Positions 27,639 through 37,127 of a DNA stretch of 64,000 nucleotides are shown here, in pieces (the stretch's first letter is position 1; every line of letters starts with the position of its first letter). The notes under the pieces were generated by a model. It did no database searches, was not told where the DNA came from, and saw nothing but the letters and a program-made list of their open reading frames with translations. The DNA lies in contig CANMTR010000004.1 of NCBI GenBank assembly GCA_947500825.1, positions 1 to 64,000 of the forward strand, in the 5' to 3' direction. The stretch comes from an uncultured Paracoccaceae bacterium (GTDB lineage Bacteria > Pseudomonadota > Alphaproteobacteria > Rhodobacterales > Rhodobacteraceae). The position numbers were made by a program, and so were the translations under genes.

Positions 27639-28436
27639 TCAGGCTCGATGTCGTGCCACGAATTCGTCGGCAAGCGCGCGGTAGGCGATGCTTCCTTTCG
27701 AAACGGGGTCATACTCCGTCACCGGCTGAGCGTAGGACGGAGCCTCGCTCACGCGAACGTTACGCGGAATGATCGTCTGGAACACGAGTTCACCCAAGGT
27801 ATCGCGCGCGTCCGCCTGCACACCTTGGGCGAGCTTGTTCCGGCCATCGTACATCGTCAAGACGATGCCCTCTATTCCTAGTTTCGGGTTGGCCGACTGT
27901 CTCACTTCACGAACGGTCACCATGAGTTGCGACAACCCCTCGAGAGCAAAAAATTCACTTTGAAGTGGAACAAGAACGGAATCCGCTGCGACCATGGCGT
28001 TAATCGTCAAAAGAGACAGCGATGGCGGGCAATCTATGAAAATGAAGTCGAGCCCTATCGCGTCGATTTTTTCGGGATCCAGCGCCTCTTTCAAGAGAGC
28101 CGTTCGATGACCTTTGGACAGCATTTCAACGTCGGCGGAACTCAGATCCGCGGTCGCGGGAACCACAAAGAGGTTCGGGATCCGCGTTCCTTGCAGAACA
28201 TCGATCAGATCCATTCCCTCGAGGATGAGGTCGTAGGTCGTTCGGTCGCGATCCTCGGCTTCGATGCCGAGCCCGGTGGATGCGTTCCCCTGAGGATCGA
28301 GGTCGATCACCGCGACTTTCTTGCCAGCTTCGGCAAGTGCCGCCCCGAGATTGATCGCGGTTGTGGTCTTACCCACACCGCCTTTCTGATTGACGATAGC
28401 GACGATCCGCGGCCGCCCGATGGATCCGTCAGACAC
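27639..28436 (-). CDS. parA: Chromosome partitioning ATPase ParA
   Basis: Walker-type ATPase that, with ParB, moves replicated origins apart. The 265-aa product has the deviant Walker A KGGVGKTT (about 18-25, with the signature lysine), the Walker A' region VIDLDPQGNASTG, and Walker B FIFIDCPPSL. It begins with GTG, and the start lies inside the end of rsmG (8-base overlap), with GGAG ten bases upstream. Base composition of this gene and the next three upstream is visibly less GC-rich than flanking genes. Confidence 0.96.
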   Translation of the reverse strand: MSDGSIGRPRIVAIVNQKGGVGKTTTAINLGAALAEAGKKVAVIDLDPQGNASTGLGIEAEDRDRTTYDLILEGMDLIDVLQGTRIPNLFVVPATADLSSADVEMLSKGHRTALLKEALDPEKIDAIGLDFIFIDCPPSLSLLTINAMVAADSVLVPLQSEFFALEGLSQLMVTVREVRQSANPKLGIEGIVLTMYDGRNKLAQGVQADARDTLGELVFQTIIPRNVRVSEAPSYAQPVTEYDPVSKGSIAYRALADEFVARHRA

Positions 28437-29010
28437 GTTCCAAGTTCTCCAAGATCAGGATAACGGCTTCCTTGTCCGTTTTACTTGGATGAACGTCAAC
28501 GTCGAAACGCCACGTCCTGCCCAAATCCTCTAGCTCTTCCTGGTATTGCCGTCCTTTCGGGAAAACATACACCGTGCTGGGTTTTCCGTGGCGTTCGGCC
28601 AAGGGGATCAGCTTCGGCAAGGAAGCCAATGCTCGCGCCGATACGACGTCCGCCGCCTGTGGCACCGCAGTCTCAATCCTCTCCGCGAGCACCTTGGAGC
28701 CGAGCGCCAACTCCCGTGACATACTTCTAAGGAACGTCGCCTTGCGAAGATCAGACTCGATCATCGTCATTTGCACGTCTCTCCGAAGAATGGCCACTGG
28801 GATCGCGGGAAAGCCGCCACCACTTCCGAGATCGCACCACGTTCGTGCGCTAGGCGCGAACGGAGACAGCTGTATGGCGTCGCAGAGGTGGCGAGTCTCG
28901 AGTTCGTCAACGTCCCGTCTAGCGACAAGGTTTATCCGTCGAGTCCACTTCCTAACACCGAGAACGAAAAGCTCGAGCATGTGCTCTGTTTCACGTGAAA
29001 CATCGCTCAT
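28429..29010 (-). CDS. rsmG: 16S rRNA (guanine527-N7)-methyltransferase RsmG (GidB)
   Basis: Methylates G527 of 16S rRNA. The 193-aa product carries the AdoMet-binding motif [18 protein letters not shown] (about 58-75), the NLVARRD stretch and [13 protein letters not shown]. It begins MSDVSRET, and the codons for VSRET are exactly a perfect parS palindrome. The start overlaps the mnmG stop (ATGA) and the end overlaps parA. Confidence 0.95.
   Translation of the reverse strand: MSDVSRETEHMLELFVLGVRKWTRRINLVARRDVDELETRHLCDAIQLSPFAPSARTWCDLGSGGGFPAIPVAILRRDVQMTMIESDLRKATFLRSMSRELALGSKVLAERIETAVPQAADVVSARALASLPKLIPLAERHGKPSTVYVFPKGRQYQEELEDLGRTWRFDVDVHPSKTDKEAVILILENLERV
28987..29002. promoter_or_regulatory. 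parS: parS centromere site inside the start of rsmG
   Basis: Perfect 16-bp palindrome TGTTTCACGTGAAACA, identical to the bacterial parS consensus bound by ParB. It lies in codons 4-8 of rsmG, 0.5 kb upstream of parA and about 5.1 kb from the proposed oriC. Identity to the consensus is seen directly; binding is inferred from the ParB gene next door. Confidence 0.95.
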
Positions 29011-30875
29011 GCGGATTTTTGACTTGATTCCGTTGTCCTCAAGGCGAGAAGCACGGCATTTAAAGCAGCCGGCGTCATGCCTTCGATACGCCCAGCTGAC
29101 GCGATAGACGCGGGTCGGATACGCGCCAACTTCTCCCGAAGCTCGGACGACAAACCAGAGATACAGTCATAGTCGAAGTCCCCGGGTATGACACGCGACT
29201 CCTCCTTTTGAAGCCGTTCGACATCCCGAGCCTGGCGCTCAAGGTAATTACTATACACCGCCTCACGTTCAAGTTGAGCTCTAATAGCAACAGGGAATCT
29301 TCGCATTTCGGGGACGAGGATATCGATCTCCTCCATGCTTGTCTTTGCGATGGCAAGTAGGGCCTTACCTGATCGCTTCGCACCATCCTTGGCTACGTCG
29401 ATCCCAGCGTCGCTCGCTTGCCATGCGGCAAACACGCGGCTCGACAGAAGAGCTTCTGCGTCGGACAAAAGGTTCGTTTTCCCAAGGAAGGCACGCTCCC
29501 GATCCTCGGAAACGATACCCAACTCCATCGCCATGGGTGTCAGCCGCTGATCCGCATTATCGGCCCTCAGCGATAGCCGAAATTCCGCGCGAGACGTGAA
29601 CATGCGGTAGGGTTCCGTCACACCGCGAGTGGTCAAGTCATCAATCAAGACACCGATATACGATGTCGACCGTGAAAACTGGGGAACTCCACGAGCCGTC
29701 GCGGCACCCGCAGCGTTGAGGCCAGCGACGAGGCCTTGGGCGGCAGCCTCCTCGTACCCCGTCGTTCCGTTGATCTGCCCTGCAAGCCACAAGCCGGGAA
29801 GGTCGATGAGCTGCAAGGTCGCATCCAAGGCCCGTGGATCGACGTAATCGTACTCGATCGCGTATCCTGGCTGGACGATCTGCGCCTCTTCGAGTCCGCG
29901 GATGGTGCGAACGTACTGTTCCTGGACCTCGACCGGGAGGGAGGTCGATATTCCGTTTGGATATATCGTATCGTCCTCGATACCTTCAGGCTCCAAGAAG
30001 ATCTGGTGAGAATCCTTGTCGCCAAACCGCCCGATCTTGTCTTCGATCGAAGGACAGTATCGCGGTCCTTTTCCGGAGATATTACCGGAATACATCGCCG
30101 AACGCTCCAGATTGGCCCGGATGAGATCATGCGTTCTTGGATTTGTATGGGTAATCGCGCAAGAGACCTGCTTCGCTGAAGGACGCTCGGACAGGAACGA
30201 TAACATGGTCGGATCAAGATCGCCCGGTTGCGCGTCCAGGCAGCTCCAATCTATTGTTTTGCCGTCCAGCCGCGGTGGCGTGCCGGTTTTCAGCCGTCCC
30301 ATCGAAAGGCCCATGTCGTAGAGACGCCGTGACAACGCCACCGACGAAGCCTCTCCCGTACGGCCTCCGGGATACCGATGTTCTCCGACGTGGATGATCC
30401 CATCGAGGAAGGTGCCCGTGGTAAGCACCACGGCGTCTCCCTCTATGACACCGTGCTCGTCGGTCACGACGCCTGCGGCACGTCCACGCCGTACCACCAG
30501 ATCGGCGACTTGAGCTTCGACAACGTCGATCCCCATTCTCCGAATCTCTGACTGAACGGCATCCCGGTACAGCCCACGATCCATCTGGGCTCGCGGTCCT
30601 TGAACGGCAGGTCCCTTGCTACGGTTCAGCAGACGAAACTGTATACCGGCGGCATCGGCGGCCAAGCCCATGATCCCGCCGAGCGCGTCTATTTCGCGAA
30701 CCAAGTGCCCTTTACCGAGCCCGCCTATGGCCGGATTGCACGACATGCTGCCGATGACCGACGCCGTCATCGTCACAATGGAAACGTCTGCTCCCATGCG
30801 TTTGGCGGCACTCGCCGCCTCGACGCCCGCATGTCCGCCTCCCACGACGATGACCCGATGTTTCACGTGAAACAC
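29007..30875 (-). CDS. mnmG: tRNA uridine 5-carboxymethylaminomethyl modification enzyme MnmG (GidA)
   Basis: FAD enzyme that, with MnmE, modifies U34 of several tRNAs. The 622-aa product has the FAD dinucleotide fold [12 protein letters not shown] (about 10-21), the GidA signatures [23 protein letters not shown] and [17 protein letters not shown]-type residues, and the C-terminal MnmE-binding helical domain. It begins with GTG as MFHVKH, a start encoded by a parS palindrome. Only two bases separate it from the mnmE stop, and AGGAG in the mnmE end is its ribosome site. Confidence 0.96.
   Translation of the reverse strand: MFHVKHRVIVVGGGHAGVEAASAAKRMGADVSIVTMTASVIGSMSCNPAIGGLGKGHLVREIDALGGIMGLAADAAGIQFRLLNRSKGPAVQGPRAQMDRGLYRDAVQSEIRRMGIDVVEAQVADLVVRRGRAAGVVTDEHGVIEGDAVVLTTGTFLDGIIHVGEHRYPGGRTGEASSVALSRRLYDMGLSMGRLKTGTPPRLDGKTIDWSCLDAQPGDLDPTMLSFLSERPSAKQVSCAITHTNPRTHDLIRANLERSAMYSGNISGKGPRYCPSIEDKIGRFGDKDSHQIFLEPEGIEDDTIYPNGISTSLPVEVQEQYVRTIRGLEEAQIVQPGYAIEYDYVDPRALDATLQLIDLPGLWLAGQINGTTGYEEAAAQGLVAGLNAAGAATARGVPQFSRSTSYIGVLIDDLTTRGVTEPYRMFTSRAEFRLSLRADNADQRLTPMAMELGIVSEDRERAFLGKTNLLSDAEALLSSRVFAAWQASDAGIDVAKDGAKRSGKALLAIAKTSMEEIDILVPEMRRFPVAIRAQLEREAVYSNYLERQARDVERLQKEESRVIPGDFDYDCISGLSSELREKLARIRPASIASAGRIEGMTPAALNAVLLALRTTESSQKSA
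30859..30874. promoter_or_regulatory. parS: parS centromere site at the start of mnmG
   Basis: A second perfect TGTTTCACGTGAAACA palindrome, covering codons 1-6 of mnmG (product start MFHVKH). parS at this position is a known habit of alphaproteobacterial gidA genes. It is about 3.3 kb from the proposed oriC. Confidence 0.95.
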
Positions 30876-30877
30876 TC

Positions 30878-32146
30878 CTACTTACCTATGCAGAACCGGG
30901 AGAAGATGCTCTCCAGCAAATCTTCCACCCCAACGACACCGATCATTTCCGCCAGAACGTCGGACGCGCGTCGGACCTCTTCTGCAACCAGCTCCGTTTC
31001 CATGTTCATACTAATCATACTACGAGCTTCTGTCAGCAACGCGGTCGCGTCTTCCATGCCCAAGCGATAGCGGTCTCGAATCGCCAGGCGTCCGGGGGGG
31101 ACTCGTTCGACCAGGCGCGATCGTATATCCCCAAGGAGTTCCCTGACCCCTTGACCCGTTCGGCCGGAAATACCGCACCAGACCCCATCATCATCCTGAG
31201 CGCACAAGACTATATCCGCGTTGCCCGGGACGGCCTCGCTCCCCATGTCCAGCCACACGCGAAGATCGGCCGCGTCCGACCGTTCCCGCGCAAGGTCTAT
31301 GCCCGCGGCCTCCAATGGGTCGACGGTGTCTCGCAAACCCGCCGTGTCGAGCAGGGTGACAGGAAGTCCATCGAGGTCCACGCGTACTTCCAGAACATCG
31401 CGTGTGGTCCCCGCGATATCCGACGTCAAGGCAACCTTGCGTTGCGCTATTGCATTGAGAAGCGTTGACTTTCCTGCGTTCGGTGGTCCCATGATCGCAA
31501 CTTCGAACCCGTCACGGATACGTTCGGCTGCACCGGCCCCGGCTATCTGGGCTCGAAGGTCAGCCTCCACGCGGCCAAGGAAGGTCAGAACATCCGGCAT
31601 CACGTCGACCGGGACATCTTCGTCCGCAAAGTCGAGCGTAGCTTCCAAAAGAGCCGCAGCATCGATCAGATCCTGCCGCCAGGCCTGGACCCGCTGGGAC
31701 AGTTCGCCACTCATCACGGCCCGCGCCTGTTCGAGCTGCAGGTTCGTCTCTGCCTCGATCAGATCGGCAAGCCCCTCGACCTGGGTCAGGTCAAGGCGTT
31801 CGTTCTCAAGGGCGCGACGCGTGAACTCCCCCGGAGCCGCGGGGCGGAAATTGTCCAGCATTTCGAGAGATTTGAGTGCCGCGCGAATGACGGCGACCGA
31901 GCCGTGAAGCTGAAACTCGACAACTTCCTGCCCGGTGAAGCTCGCCCCGGCCGGGAAAGAAATGACGAGACCGGTATCGAGAACCCGCCCCTCCAAATCC
32001 CGGATCGTCCGGATCGCGGCACGGTGCGGCGACGGAAGAGTCCCCGTCAGCCGCGTGCAACCTGCAAACGCGTCAGGCCCCGAGATGCGGATGATCGCGA
32101 CGCCCGCCTTCCCGAGCGCCGTGGCCTGGGCAAAGATGGTTTCCAT
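30878..32146 (-). CDS. mnmE: tRNA modification GTPase MnmE (TrmE)
   Basis: Potassium-dependent GTPase partner of MnmG. The 422-aa product begins [20 protein letters not shown]. It has a tetrahydrofolate-binding N-domain, an inserted Ras-like G domain with P-loop GPPNAGKST (about 220-228) and DIAGTTRD, and the conserved C-terminal FCIGK containing the functional cysteine. It is slightly shorter than the E. coli protein but complete. It follows rho by 16 bases in the leftward hemJ-rho-mnmE-mnmG-rsmG-parAB series. Confidence 0.96.
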   Translation of the reverse strand: METIFAQATALGKAGVAIIRISGPDAFAGCTRLTGTLPSPHRAAIRTIRDLEGRVLDTGLVISFPAGASFTGQEVVEFQLHGSVAVIRAALKSLEMLDNFRPAAPGEFTRRALENERLDLTQVEGLADLIEAETNLQLEQARAVMSGELSQRVQAWRQDLIDAAALLEATLDFADEDVPVDVMPDVLTFLGRVEADLRAQIAGAGAAERIRDGFEVAIMGPPNAGKSTLLNAIAQRKVALTSDIAGTTRDVLEVRVDLDGLPVTLLDTAGLRDTVDPLEAAGIDLARERSDAADLRVWLDMGSEAVPGNADIVLCAQDDDGVWCGISGRTGQGVRELLGDIRSRLVERVPPGRLAIRDRYRLGMEDATALLTEARSMISMNMETELVAEEVRRASDVLAEMIGVVGVEDLLESIFSRFCIGK

Positions 32147-32162
32147 GGCGAGCGTGGCATCC

Positions 32163-33434
32163 TCAGGTGTTCATCGAGTCGAAGAATTCGGAATTCGTCT
32201 TTGTCTGCTTGAGCTTGGAGAGAAGGAACTCCACCGCATCCGTCGTCCCCATCGGGTTGAGAATCCGCCGCAGCACATAGGTCTTCTGCAGGTCCACCTT
32301 GTCCACCAGCAGGTCTTCCTTGCGCGTTCCGGACTTGAGGATGTCTATCGCCGGATAGACCCGCTTGTCGGCCACCTTCCGGTCGAGCACGATCTCGCTG
32401 TTGCCGGTGCCCTTGAACTCCTCGAAGATGACTTCATCCATACGGCTGCCGGTGTCGATCAGCGCCGTCGCGATGATCGTCAGCGACCCGCCCTCCTCGA
32501 TGTTCCGCGCCGCCCCGAAGAAACGCTTCGGCCTTTGCAGGGCGTTGGCGTCCACACCGCCGGTCAGCACCTTGCCCGAGGACGGGACTGTCGTGTTGAA
32601 TGCCCTACCGAGTCTTGTGATCGAGTCGAGCAAGATAACCACATCTCGCTTATGCTCCACGAGGCGCTTGGCTTTCTCGATCACCATGTCGGACACGGCC
32701 ACGTGCCGCGAGGCCGGCTCGTCGAAGGTGGAGCTGACGACCTCGCCCTTTACCGAGCGCTGCATGTCGGTGACCTCCTCGGGCCGCTCGTCGATGAGCA
32801 GCACAATCAGGTAGCACTCGGGATGATTCTGCTCGATCGAATGCGCGATATTTTGCAGCAGCACCGTCTTGCCCGTCCGCGGCGGTGCCACGATCAGCGA
32901 CCTCTGACCCTTGCCGATGGGCGAGACCAAGTCGATTACACGGGCCGAGCGATCCTTGATCGTCGGGTCCTCGGTTTCCATGCTCAGGCGCTCGTCGGGA
33001 TAGAGCGGCGTGAGGTTGTCGAAGGCGACCTTGTGGCGCGCCCTGCTCGGCTCTTCGAAGTTGATGCTCTCCACGTCCGTGAGGGCGAAGTAGCGCTCGT
33101 TCTCGTCGGGGCCCCGGATCACCCCCGAAACGGTGTCCCCGGTCCGTAGCGCGTAGCGACGGATCATCTCGGGGCTGACATAAATATCGTCCGGCCCGGG
33201 CAGGTAATTTGCCTCCGTGGACCGCAGGAAGCCGAATCCGTCCTGCAGGACCTCCAGCACACCGTCCCCGCCGATCGTCCAGTCCTCGTCCGCGCGCTCC
33301 TTCAGGATCGAGAACATCATCTCGCCCTTGCGCATGGTCGAAGCGTTCTCGATCTCCAGGTCCTCCGCCAGGGCCAGCAGGTCCTTGGGGCTCTGTGCCT
33401 TGAGATCGGAGAGGTTCACGCGGTCTTCGGTCAT
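32163..33434 (-). CDS. rho: Transcription termination factor Rho
   Basis: Hexameric RNA-dependent helicase that ends transcription. The 423-aa product has the N-terminal Rho-N helix ([20 protein letters not shown]), the RNA-binding cold-shock fold with DGFGFLRS (about 65-72), the ATPase with P-loop APPRTGKT (about 180), Walker [12 protein letters not shown] and the [20 protein letters not shown] region. The ATG at 33434 was chosen over 33449 because it is the family start and has AAAGG upstream. A 113-bp leader separates it from hemJ. Confidence 0.97.
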   Translation of the reverse strand: MTEDRVNLSDLKAQSPKDLLALAEDLEIENASTMRKGEMMFSILKERADEDWTIGGDGVLEVLQDGFGFLRSTEANYLPGPDDIYVSPEMIRRYALRTGDTVSGVIRGPDENERYFALTDVESINFEEPSRARHKVAFDNLTPLYPDERLSMETEDPTIKDRSARVIDLVSPIGKGQRSLIVAPPRTGKTVLLQNIAHSIEQNHPECYLIVLLIDERPEEVTDMQRSVKGEVVSSTFDEPASRHVAVSDMVIEKAKRLVEHKRDVVILLDSITRLGRAFNTTVPSSGKVLTGGVDANALQRPKRFFGAARNIEEGGSLTIIATALIDTGSRMDEVIFEEFKGTGNSEIVLDRKVADKRVYPAIDILKSGTRKEDLLVDKVDLQKTYVLRRILNPMGTTDAVEFLLSKLKQTKTNSEFFDSMNT

Positions 33435-33547
33435 GAGGCCCTTTCGCACCCCGCGTACGGGGCCGTTCTACATTCGCTCGGGGAAATGGTCGGCCGGACG
33501 GCCAAGCGGGTGCCTAGCCGCCCTCAGACGCCGAGTCAACGCAGGGA

Positions 33548-33997
33548 TCAGAACGGCCGCGCGATCACCGACACCACGATCAGCACCAGAAGCACCGTGG
33601 GGACCTCGTTCATGACCCGGTAGCGGCGCCCCGTTTGCCCGGGTTCACCTGCTGCGAGCAGGCGCCTCTGGCGCGCGCACCACATGTGAAACGCCGTCAT
33701 CCCCAGCACGCCCGCCGCCTTGGTGTAGGGCCAGACCTGGCCCCAGTTCACGACGCCCGAGCTCACCAGCAGAAGGCCAAAGACCCACGTCGCGATCATC
33801 GCGGGGTTCATGATCGCCTTCAGAAGACGCCGTTCCATGGTGCGGAACAACTCTTCCGTGCCCGACCCCCGATCCACGCTTTCCACGTGATAAACAAAGA
33901 GTCTCGGCAGATAGAACAGGCCGGCCATCCAGGCAACAAAAGAGATCACGTGGAGGGATGTCAGCCAGGGAACGAGGCTGAGAAGCGTATCGGACAT
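33548..33997 (-). CDS. hemJ: Protoporphyrinogen IX oxidase HemJ
   Basis: Small membrane enzyme of the UPF0093/HemJ family, which performs the penultimate step of heme synthesis in bacteria lacking HemG/HemY. The 149-aa product has four hydrophobic helices and the family's N-terminal LTSLHVISFVAWMAGLFYLP with the conserved histidine, plus WPYTKAAGVLGMTAFHMW. The ATG at 33997 follows AAGAGG; the longer frame would run into the origin gap. It is the first leftward gene from the proposed oriC. Confidence 0.92.
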   Translation of the reverse strand: MSDTLLSLVPWLTSLHVISFVAWMAGLFYLPRLFVYHVESVDRGSGTEELFRTMERRLLKAIMNPAMIATWVFGLLLVSSGVVNWGQVWPYTKAAGVLGMTAFHMWCARQRRLLAAGEPGQTGRRYRVMNEVPTVLLVLIVVSVIARPF

Positions 33998-34375
33998 GGC
34001 GCCTCTTACTTCATAACTTAAGGGAAAAAAGAGTGTGGTGGTAGTGAAGGCTGGGGACAACTGGACGACTCGGTTTATCCACCGATCCATACAGTGCATG
34101 CGGGTGTGTGTAATGCACACCGATTGATTATCCCCCGGAGAACAAAAACATTTAAGATATCAGCGCTTTAATCTCTGGAAAACTTATCCCCGGCTTGTGG
34201 ATAACCGTGTGGATACGCCGATCTTGACTCGTACTCGTCCCATTTGCTCCACGGTGTCGATGTCCACGGGGATGGATCGGGTGTGGAACCGGGAAACAGG
34301 TGGAGTTATCCCTGCCATTCCCGGGACGGCGAACTTGTCGGACCGCCATTGCCGCGCTTGTCCACAGGTTTGTCC
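33998..34375. other. oriC: Probable chromosomal replication origin (oriC) between hemJ and maf
   Basis: This 378-bp non-coding gap contains a cluster of DnaA-box-like 9-mers. Perfect TTATCCACA lies on the minus strand at 34196-34204. One-mismatch copies lie at 34075-34083, 34208-34216 (minus) and 34358-34366. Weaker TTATCCCC-type copies lie at 34128, 34184 and 34306. An AT-rich stretch (34141-34187, with AACAAAAACATTTAAGATAT) lies beside the densest boxes and could be the unwinding element. Flanking genes point away from the gap on both sides, and parS sites and parAB lie within 7 kb. The gene setting (hemJ/rho side, maf side) fits alphaproteobacterial origins. No skew was computed. Confidence 0.82.
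34196..34216 (-). promoter_or_regulatory. Core DnaA-box pair in the origin gap
   Basis: Two minus-strand DnaA boxes stand 12 bases apart start to start: TGTGGATAA (perfect reverse of TTATCCACA) and TGTGGATAC (one mismatch). They lie immediately right of the AT-rich stretch, the usual geometry for an origin core. Confidence 0.75.
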
Positions 34376-34969
34376 ATGAAGATCGTCCTCGCCTCCGGCT
34401 CCACCACGCGGGCCGATCTGTTTCGCGCCGCGGGGATCTCGTTCGAGGTGGACCGTCCGCGCCTCGACGAGGAGGCGATCAAGGAGTCCCTCCTCGCGGA
34501 GGGCGCTTCGCCGCGCGACATCGCCGACGCCCTCGCCGAGGCTAAGGCGCGCAAAATCGCCGGCCGACATCCCGGCGCGGTGGTTCTGGGATGCGACCAG
34601 GTGCTCGACCTCGACGGCGACCTTCTCTCCAAGCCCGCCGATCCGGCCGATGCGGAGGCGCAGATCCTGCGCCTGTCGGGCAGGCGCCATCGTCTTCATT
34701 CCGCGGTGGTGGCCTACGAGGATGGAGAGCCGGTCTGGCGACACGTTTCTTTGTCCCGTCTGACCATGCGCCAACTTACAAATGATTATGTTAAATCTTA
34801 TATCGACCGAAACTGGCCTGCCATAGGCAGCTCCGTCGGCGCCTACCGGCTGGAGGAGGAGGGCATGCGTCTGTTTCTTTCGGTCGAGGGAGATGTCTTC
34901 TCGGTGCAGGGTATTCCGATGCTTCCGCTCTTGTCGTGGATGATCGAGCGCGGTTACCTCCCCGCATGA
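34376..34969 (+). CDS. maf: Maf family nucleoside triphosphate pyrophosphatase
   Basis: A 197-aa Maf/HAM1-like house-cleaning pyrophosphatase, probably acting on dTTP/UTP or modified pyrimidines. Family marks are the start MKIVLASGSTTRADLFRAAGI, the VVLGCDQVLDLDG stretch with a catalytic aspartate (about 72), and SKPADPADAEAQILRLSGR. The ATG at 34376 directly follows the last DnaA-box-like site, so the origin abuts the gene. Its TGA overlaps the aroE ATG. Which Maf subfamily it belongs to cannot be fixed by eye. Confidence 0.9.
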   Translation: MKIVLASGSTTRADLFRAAGISFEVDRPRLDEEAIKESLLAEGASPRDIADALAEAKARKIAGRHPGAVVLGCDQVLDLDGDLLSKPADPADAEAQILRLSGRRHRLHSAVVAYEDGEPVWRHVSLSRLTMRQLTNDYVKSYIDRNWPAIGSSVGAYRLEEEGMRLFLSVEGDVFSVQGIPMLPLLSWMIERGYLPA

Positions 34970-35796
34970 GCGGTCGCATCCCCCTCGCCGGTGTCGTCGG
35001 ACATCCCGTCGCCCATAGCAGGTCACCCGCCCTGCATGGCCATTGGCTGCGTCGCTACGGTCTGGCAGGCCATTACGTGCCGCTCGACGTGGCACCGGGC
35101 GATCTGGCGGAGGCGATGGCGGCCTTGCCACGACTTGGCTTCGTCGGGTGCAACGTCACGATCCCCCACAAGGTCGCGGTCCTCGACCTTGCTGATACCG
35201 TCTCCGATCGGGCCCGCGCGATCGGGGCGGCCAATACGCTGGTCTTCGGCCCCGATGGTCTTGCGGCGGACAATACCGACGGCGAGGGCTTCATCGAGAA
35301 CCTGCGCCGGAACGCCCCCGGATGGTCCGCAACGGACGGCCCCGCCGTGGTCCTGGGCGCGGGCGGGGCTTCGCGCGCGGTGGTGACGGCGCTTCTTGCG
35401 GCCGGAGCGCCCGAGATCCGCGTCGCCAACCGCACCGCCGCCCGCGCCGAGGCCCTGCGCGACGCGTTCGGCGCCCGCGTCACCGTCCACGACTGGAACT
35501 GCGCGGGCGACATCGTGTCCGACACCGGCCTTGTGGCGAATACCACCTCGCTGGGCATGACCGGCCAGCCGCCCTTCGACGTCCCGCTCGACCGCCTGTC
35601 GCCGGGCGCGGTGGCGACCGACCTCGTCTATACCCCCCTGGACACGACGTTCCTGTCCCGGGCGCGGGCCGCCGGGTGTCGTACGGTGGATGGGCTCGGA
35701 ATGCTGCTCTATCAGGCGGTCCCCGGTTTCGAGGCATGGTTCGGCCTGCGCCCCGAGGTGGACGAGGATCTGCGCCGCGCGGTGCTCCCGGCGTGA
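34966..35796 (+). CDS. aroE: Shikimate dehydrogenase
   Basis: NADPH-dependent reduction of 3-dehydroshikimate in the aromatic amino acid pathway. The 276-aa product has substrate-binding HPVAHSRSPALHGHWL (about 13-28), NVTIPHK with the catalytic lysine (about 65), AADNTDGEGF, and the NADP-binding fold VVLGAGGASRAVVTALL (about 127-143). The ATG overlaps the maf stop and the end overlaps coaE (GTGA), so maf-aroE-coaE are translationally coupled. Confidence 0.96.
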   Translation: MSGRIPLAGVVGHPVAHSRSPALHGHWLRRYGLAGHYVPLDVAPGDLAEAMAALPRLGFVGCNVTIPHKVAVLDLADTVSDRARAIGAANTLVFGPDGLAADNTDGEGFIENLRRNAPGWSATDGPAVVLGAGGASRAVVTALLAAGAPEIRVANRTAARAEALRDAFGARVTVHDWNCAGDIVSDTGLVANTTSLGMTGQPPFDVPLDRLSPGAVATDLVYTPLDTTFLSRARAAGCRTVDGLGMLLYQAVPGFEAWFGLRPEVDEDLRRAVLPA

Positions 35797-36386
35797 GCCG
35801 GGCGTTCCGGATCGGGCTCACCGGCTCCATCGGCATGGGCAAGTCCACCGTCGCGTCGCTCTTTCGCGAACACGGCGTGCCGGTCTGGGATGCGGACGCG
35901 GCCGTGCGCCGCCTCTACGCCCCCGGTGGCGACGCGGTCGATGCGATCGCGCGCCTGCGCCCCGACGCGGTGTCGGAAGGCGGCGTGGACCGCGCGGCGT
36001 TGAAGCGCTGGATCGCCGAAGAGCCCGACGCCCTGTCCCGGATCGAGGCGGTGGTCCATCCGCTCGTGGCCCGCGACAGGGAACGTTTCGCCGAACGGGC
36101 GGGCGACGGGCCGGTGGTGTTCGACATCCCGCTCCTGTTCGAGACCGGCGGCGCGGCAAAGATGGACATGGTCGTGGTCGTCTCCGCCCCGGCGGAGGTG
36201 CAGCGCGAGCGGGTCCTCTCGCGCGGCTCGATGACCGAGGCCGAGTTCGAGGCGATCCTGGCCAAGCAGGTGCCCGACGCCGAAAAGCGCGCCCGCGCCG
36301 ACTTGGTTGTGCCCTCGGTCACTATGGAGGAGACCCGGACCCATGTGGATCGACTTGTTCGGAAACTGAGGTGCAGCCATGCGTGA
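35793..36386 (+). CDS. coaE: Dephospho-CoA kinase
   Basis: Last step of coenzyme A synthesis. The 197-aa product has P-loop GSIGMGKST (about 11-19), the [10 protein letters not shown] acceptor-binding region, and [13 protein letters not shown] (about 107-119), all typical of CoaE. It starts with GTG overlapping the aroE stop and ends eight bases inside dnaQ. The long ORF that includes it upstream is a shadow of aroE. Confidence 0.95.
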   Translation: MSRAFRIGLTGSIGMGKSTVASLFREHGVPVWDADAAVRRLYAPGGDAVDAIARLRPDAVSEGGVDRAALKRWIAEEPDALSRIEAVVHPLVARDRERFAERAGDGPVVFDIPLLFETGGAAKMDMVVVVSAPAEVQRERVLSRGSMTEAEFEAILAKQVPDAEKRARADLVVPSVTMEETRTHVDRLVRKLRCSHA

Positions 36387-37065
36387 GATCGTCCTCGATA
36401 CGGAAACGACCGGGTTCGAGCCGGAGACCGGCGACCGCCTCGTTGAGATCGGCGCCGTCGAGCTGATCGGCCATATGCCCACGGGGCGGACCTTCCACGA
36501 ATACGTCAACCCCGAGCGCTCCATGCCCCAGGGCGCGTTCGAGGTGCATGGCCTGGGAGACGATTTCCTGCGCGACAAGCCGCTCTTCCGCGACGTGGCG
36601 CAGGCCTTCCTCGATTTCGTGGGCGACGCCAAGATGGTGATCCACAATGCCGCCTTCGACATGAAATTCCTCAACGCCGAGCTGGGCCGGCTGAAGATGG
36701 GGCCGCTGCCCATGGAGCAGGCCGTCGACACCCTGGCCATCGCCCGGCGCCGTTTTCCGGGCGCGCCCTCGTCGCTCGACGCGCTGTGCCGTCGCTTCGG
36801 GATCGACAATTCCAGCCGCACCCTCCACGGCGCGCTCCTCGACTCGGAGATCCTGGCCGAGGTCTACCTGGAGCTCATCGGCGGCCGGCAGCCCGATTTC
36901 GCCCTGGGGTCGCAAGACAAGGAGGCGGGTGCCGAGATGCCCGGGCGCGACTGGCGCCCGGCGCCGCGCCCCGCGCCCCTGCCGCCCCGGATCACCGCCG
37001 AGGAGGAGGCCGCCCACGCGGCGCTCGTGGAGGCGCTGGGCGCCGAGAGCCTGTGGCGCGCCTGA
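36379..37065 (+). CDS. dnaQ: DNA polymerase III epsilon subunit (3'-5' proofreading exonuclease)
   Basis: Proofreading subunit of the replicative polymerase. The 228-aa product has the DEDDh exonuclease motifs: Exo I VLDTETTGFEP (about 5-15), Exo II VIHNAAFDMKFL (about 92-103), Exo III HGALLDSEILAEVY (about 154-167). A Pro-rich C-terminal tail could contact the alpha subunit. Its start overlaps coaE by eight bases. Its closeness to the proposed origin is conserved in related genomes. Confidence 0.95.
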   Translation: MREIVLDTETTGFEPETGDRLVEIGAVELIGHMPTGRTFHEYVNPERSMPQGAFEVHGLGDDFLRDKPLFRDVAQAFLDFVGDAKMVIHNAAFDMKFLNAELGRLKMGPLPMEQAVDTLAIARRRFPGAPSSLDALCRRFGIDNSSRTLHGALLDSEILAEVYLELIGGRQPDFALGSQDKEAGAEMPGRDWRPAPRPAPLPPRITAEEEAAHAALVEALGAESLWRA

Positions 37066-37127
37066 GCGGCGGTCTTTAAATCCGTGCGCGGCCCCTCTAC
37101 GTGCCTCGGCACCACCGAGAGGACGCC

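Noticed and set aside
34244-34375. N-terminal extension of Maf through the origin gap
   Set aside because: It would translate DnaA boxes; the family start is the ATG at 34376.
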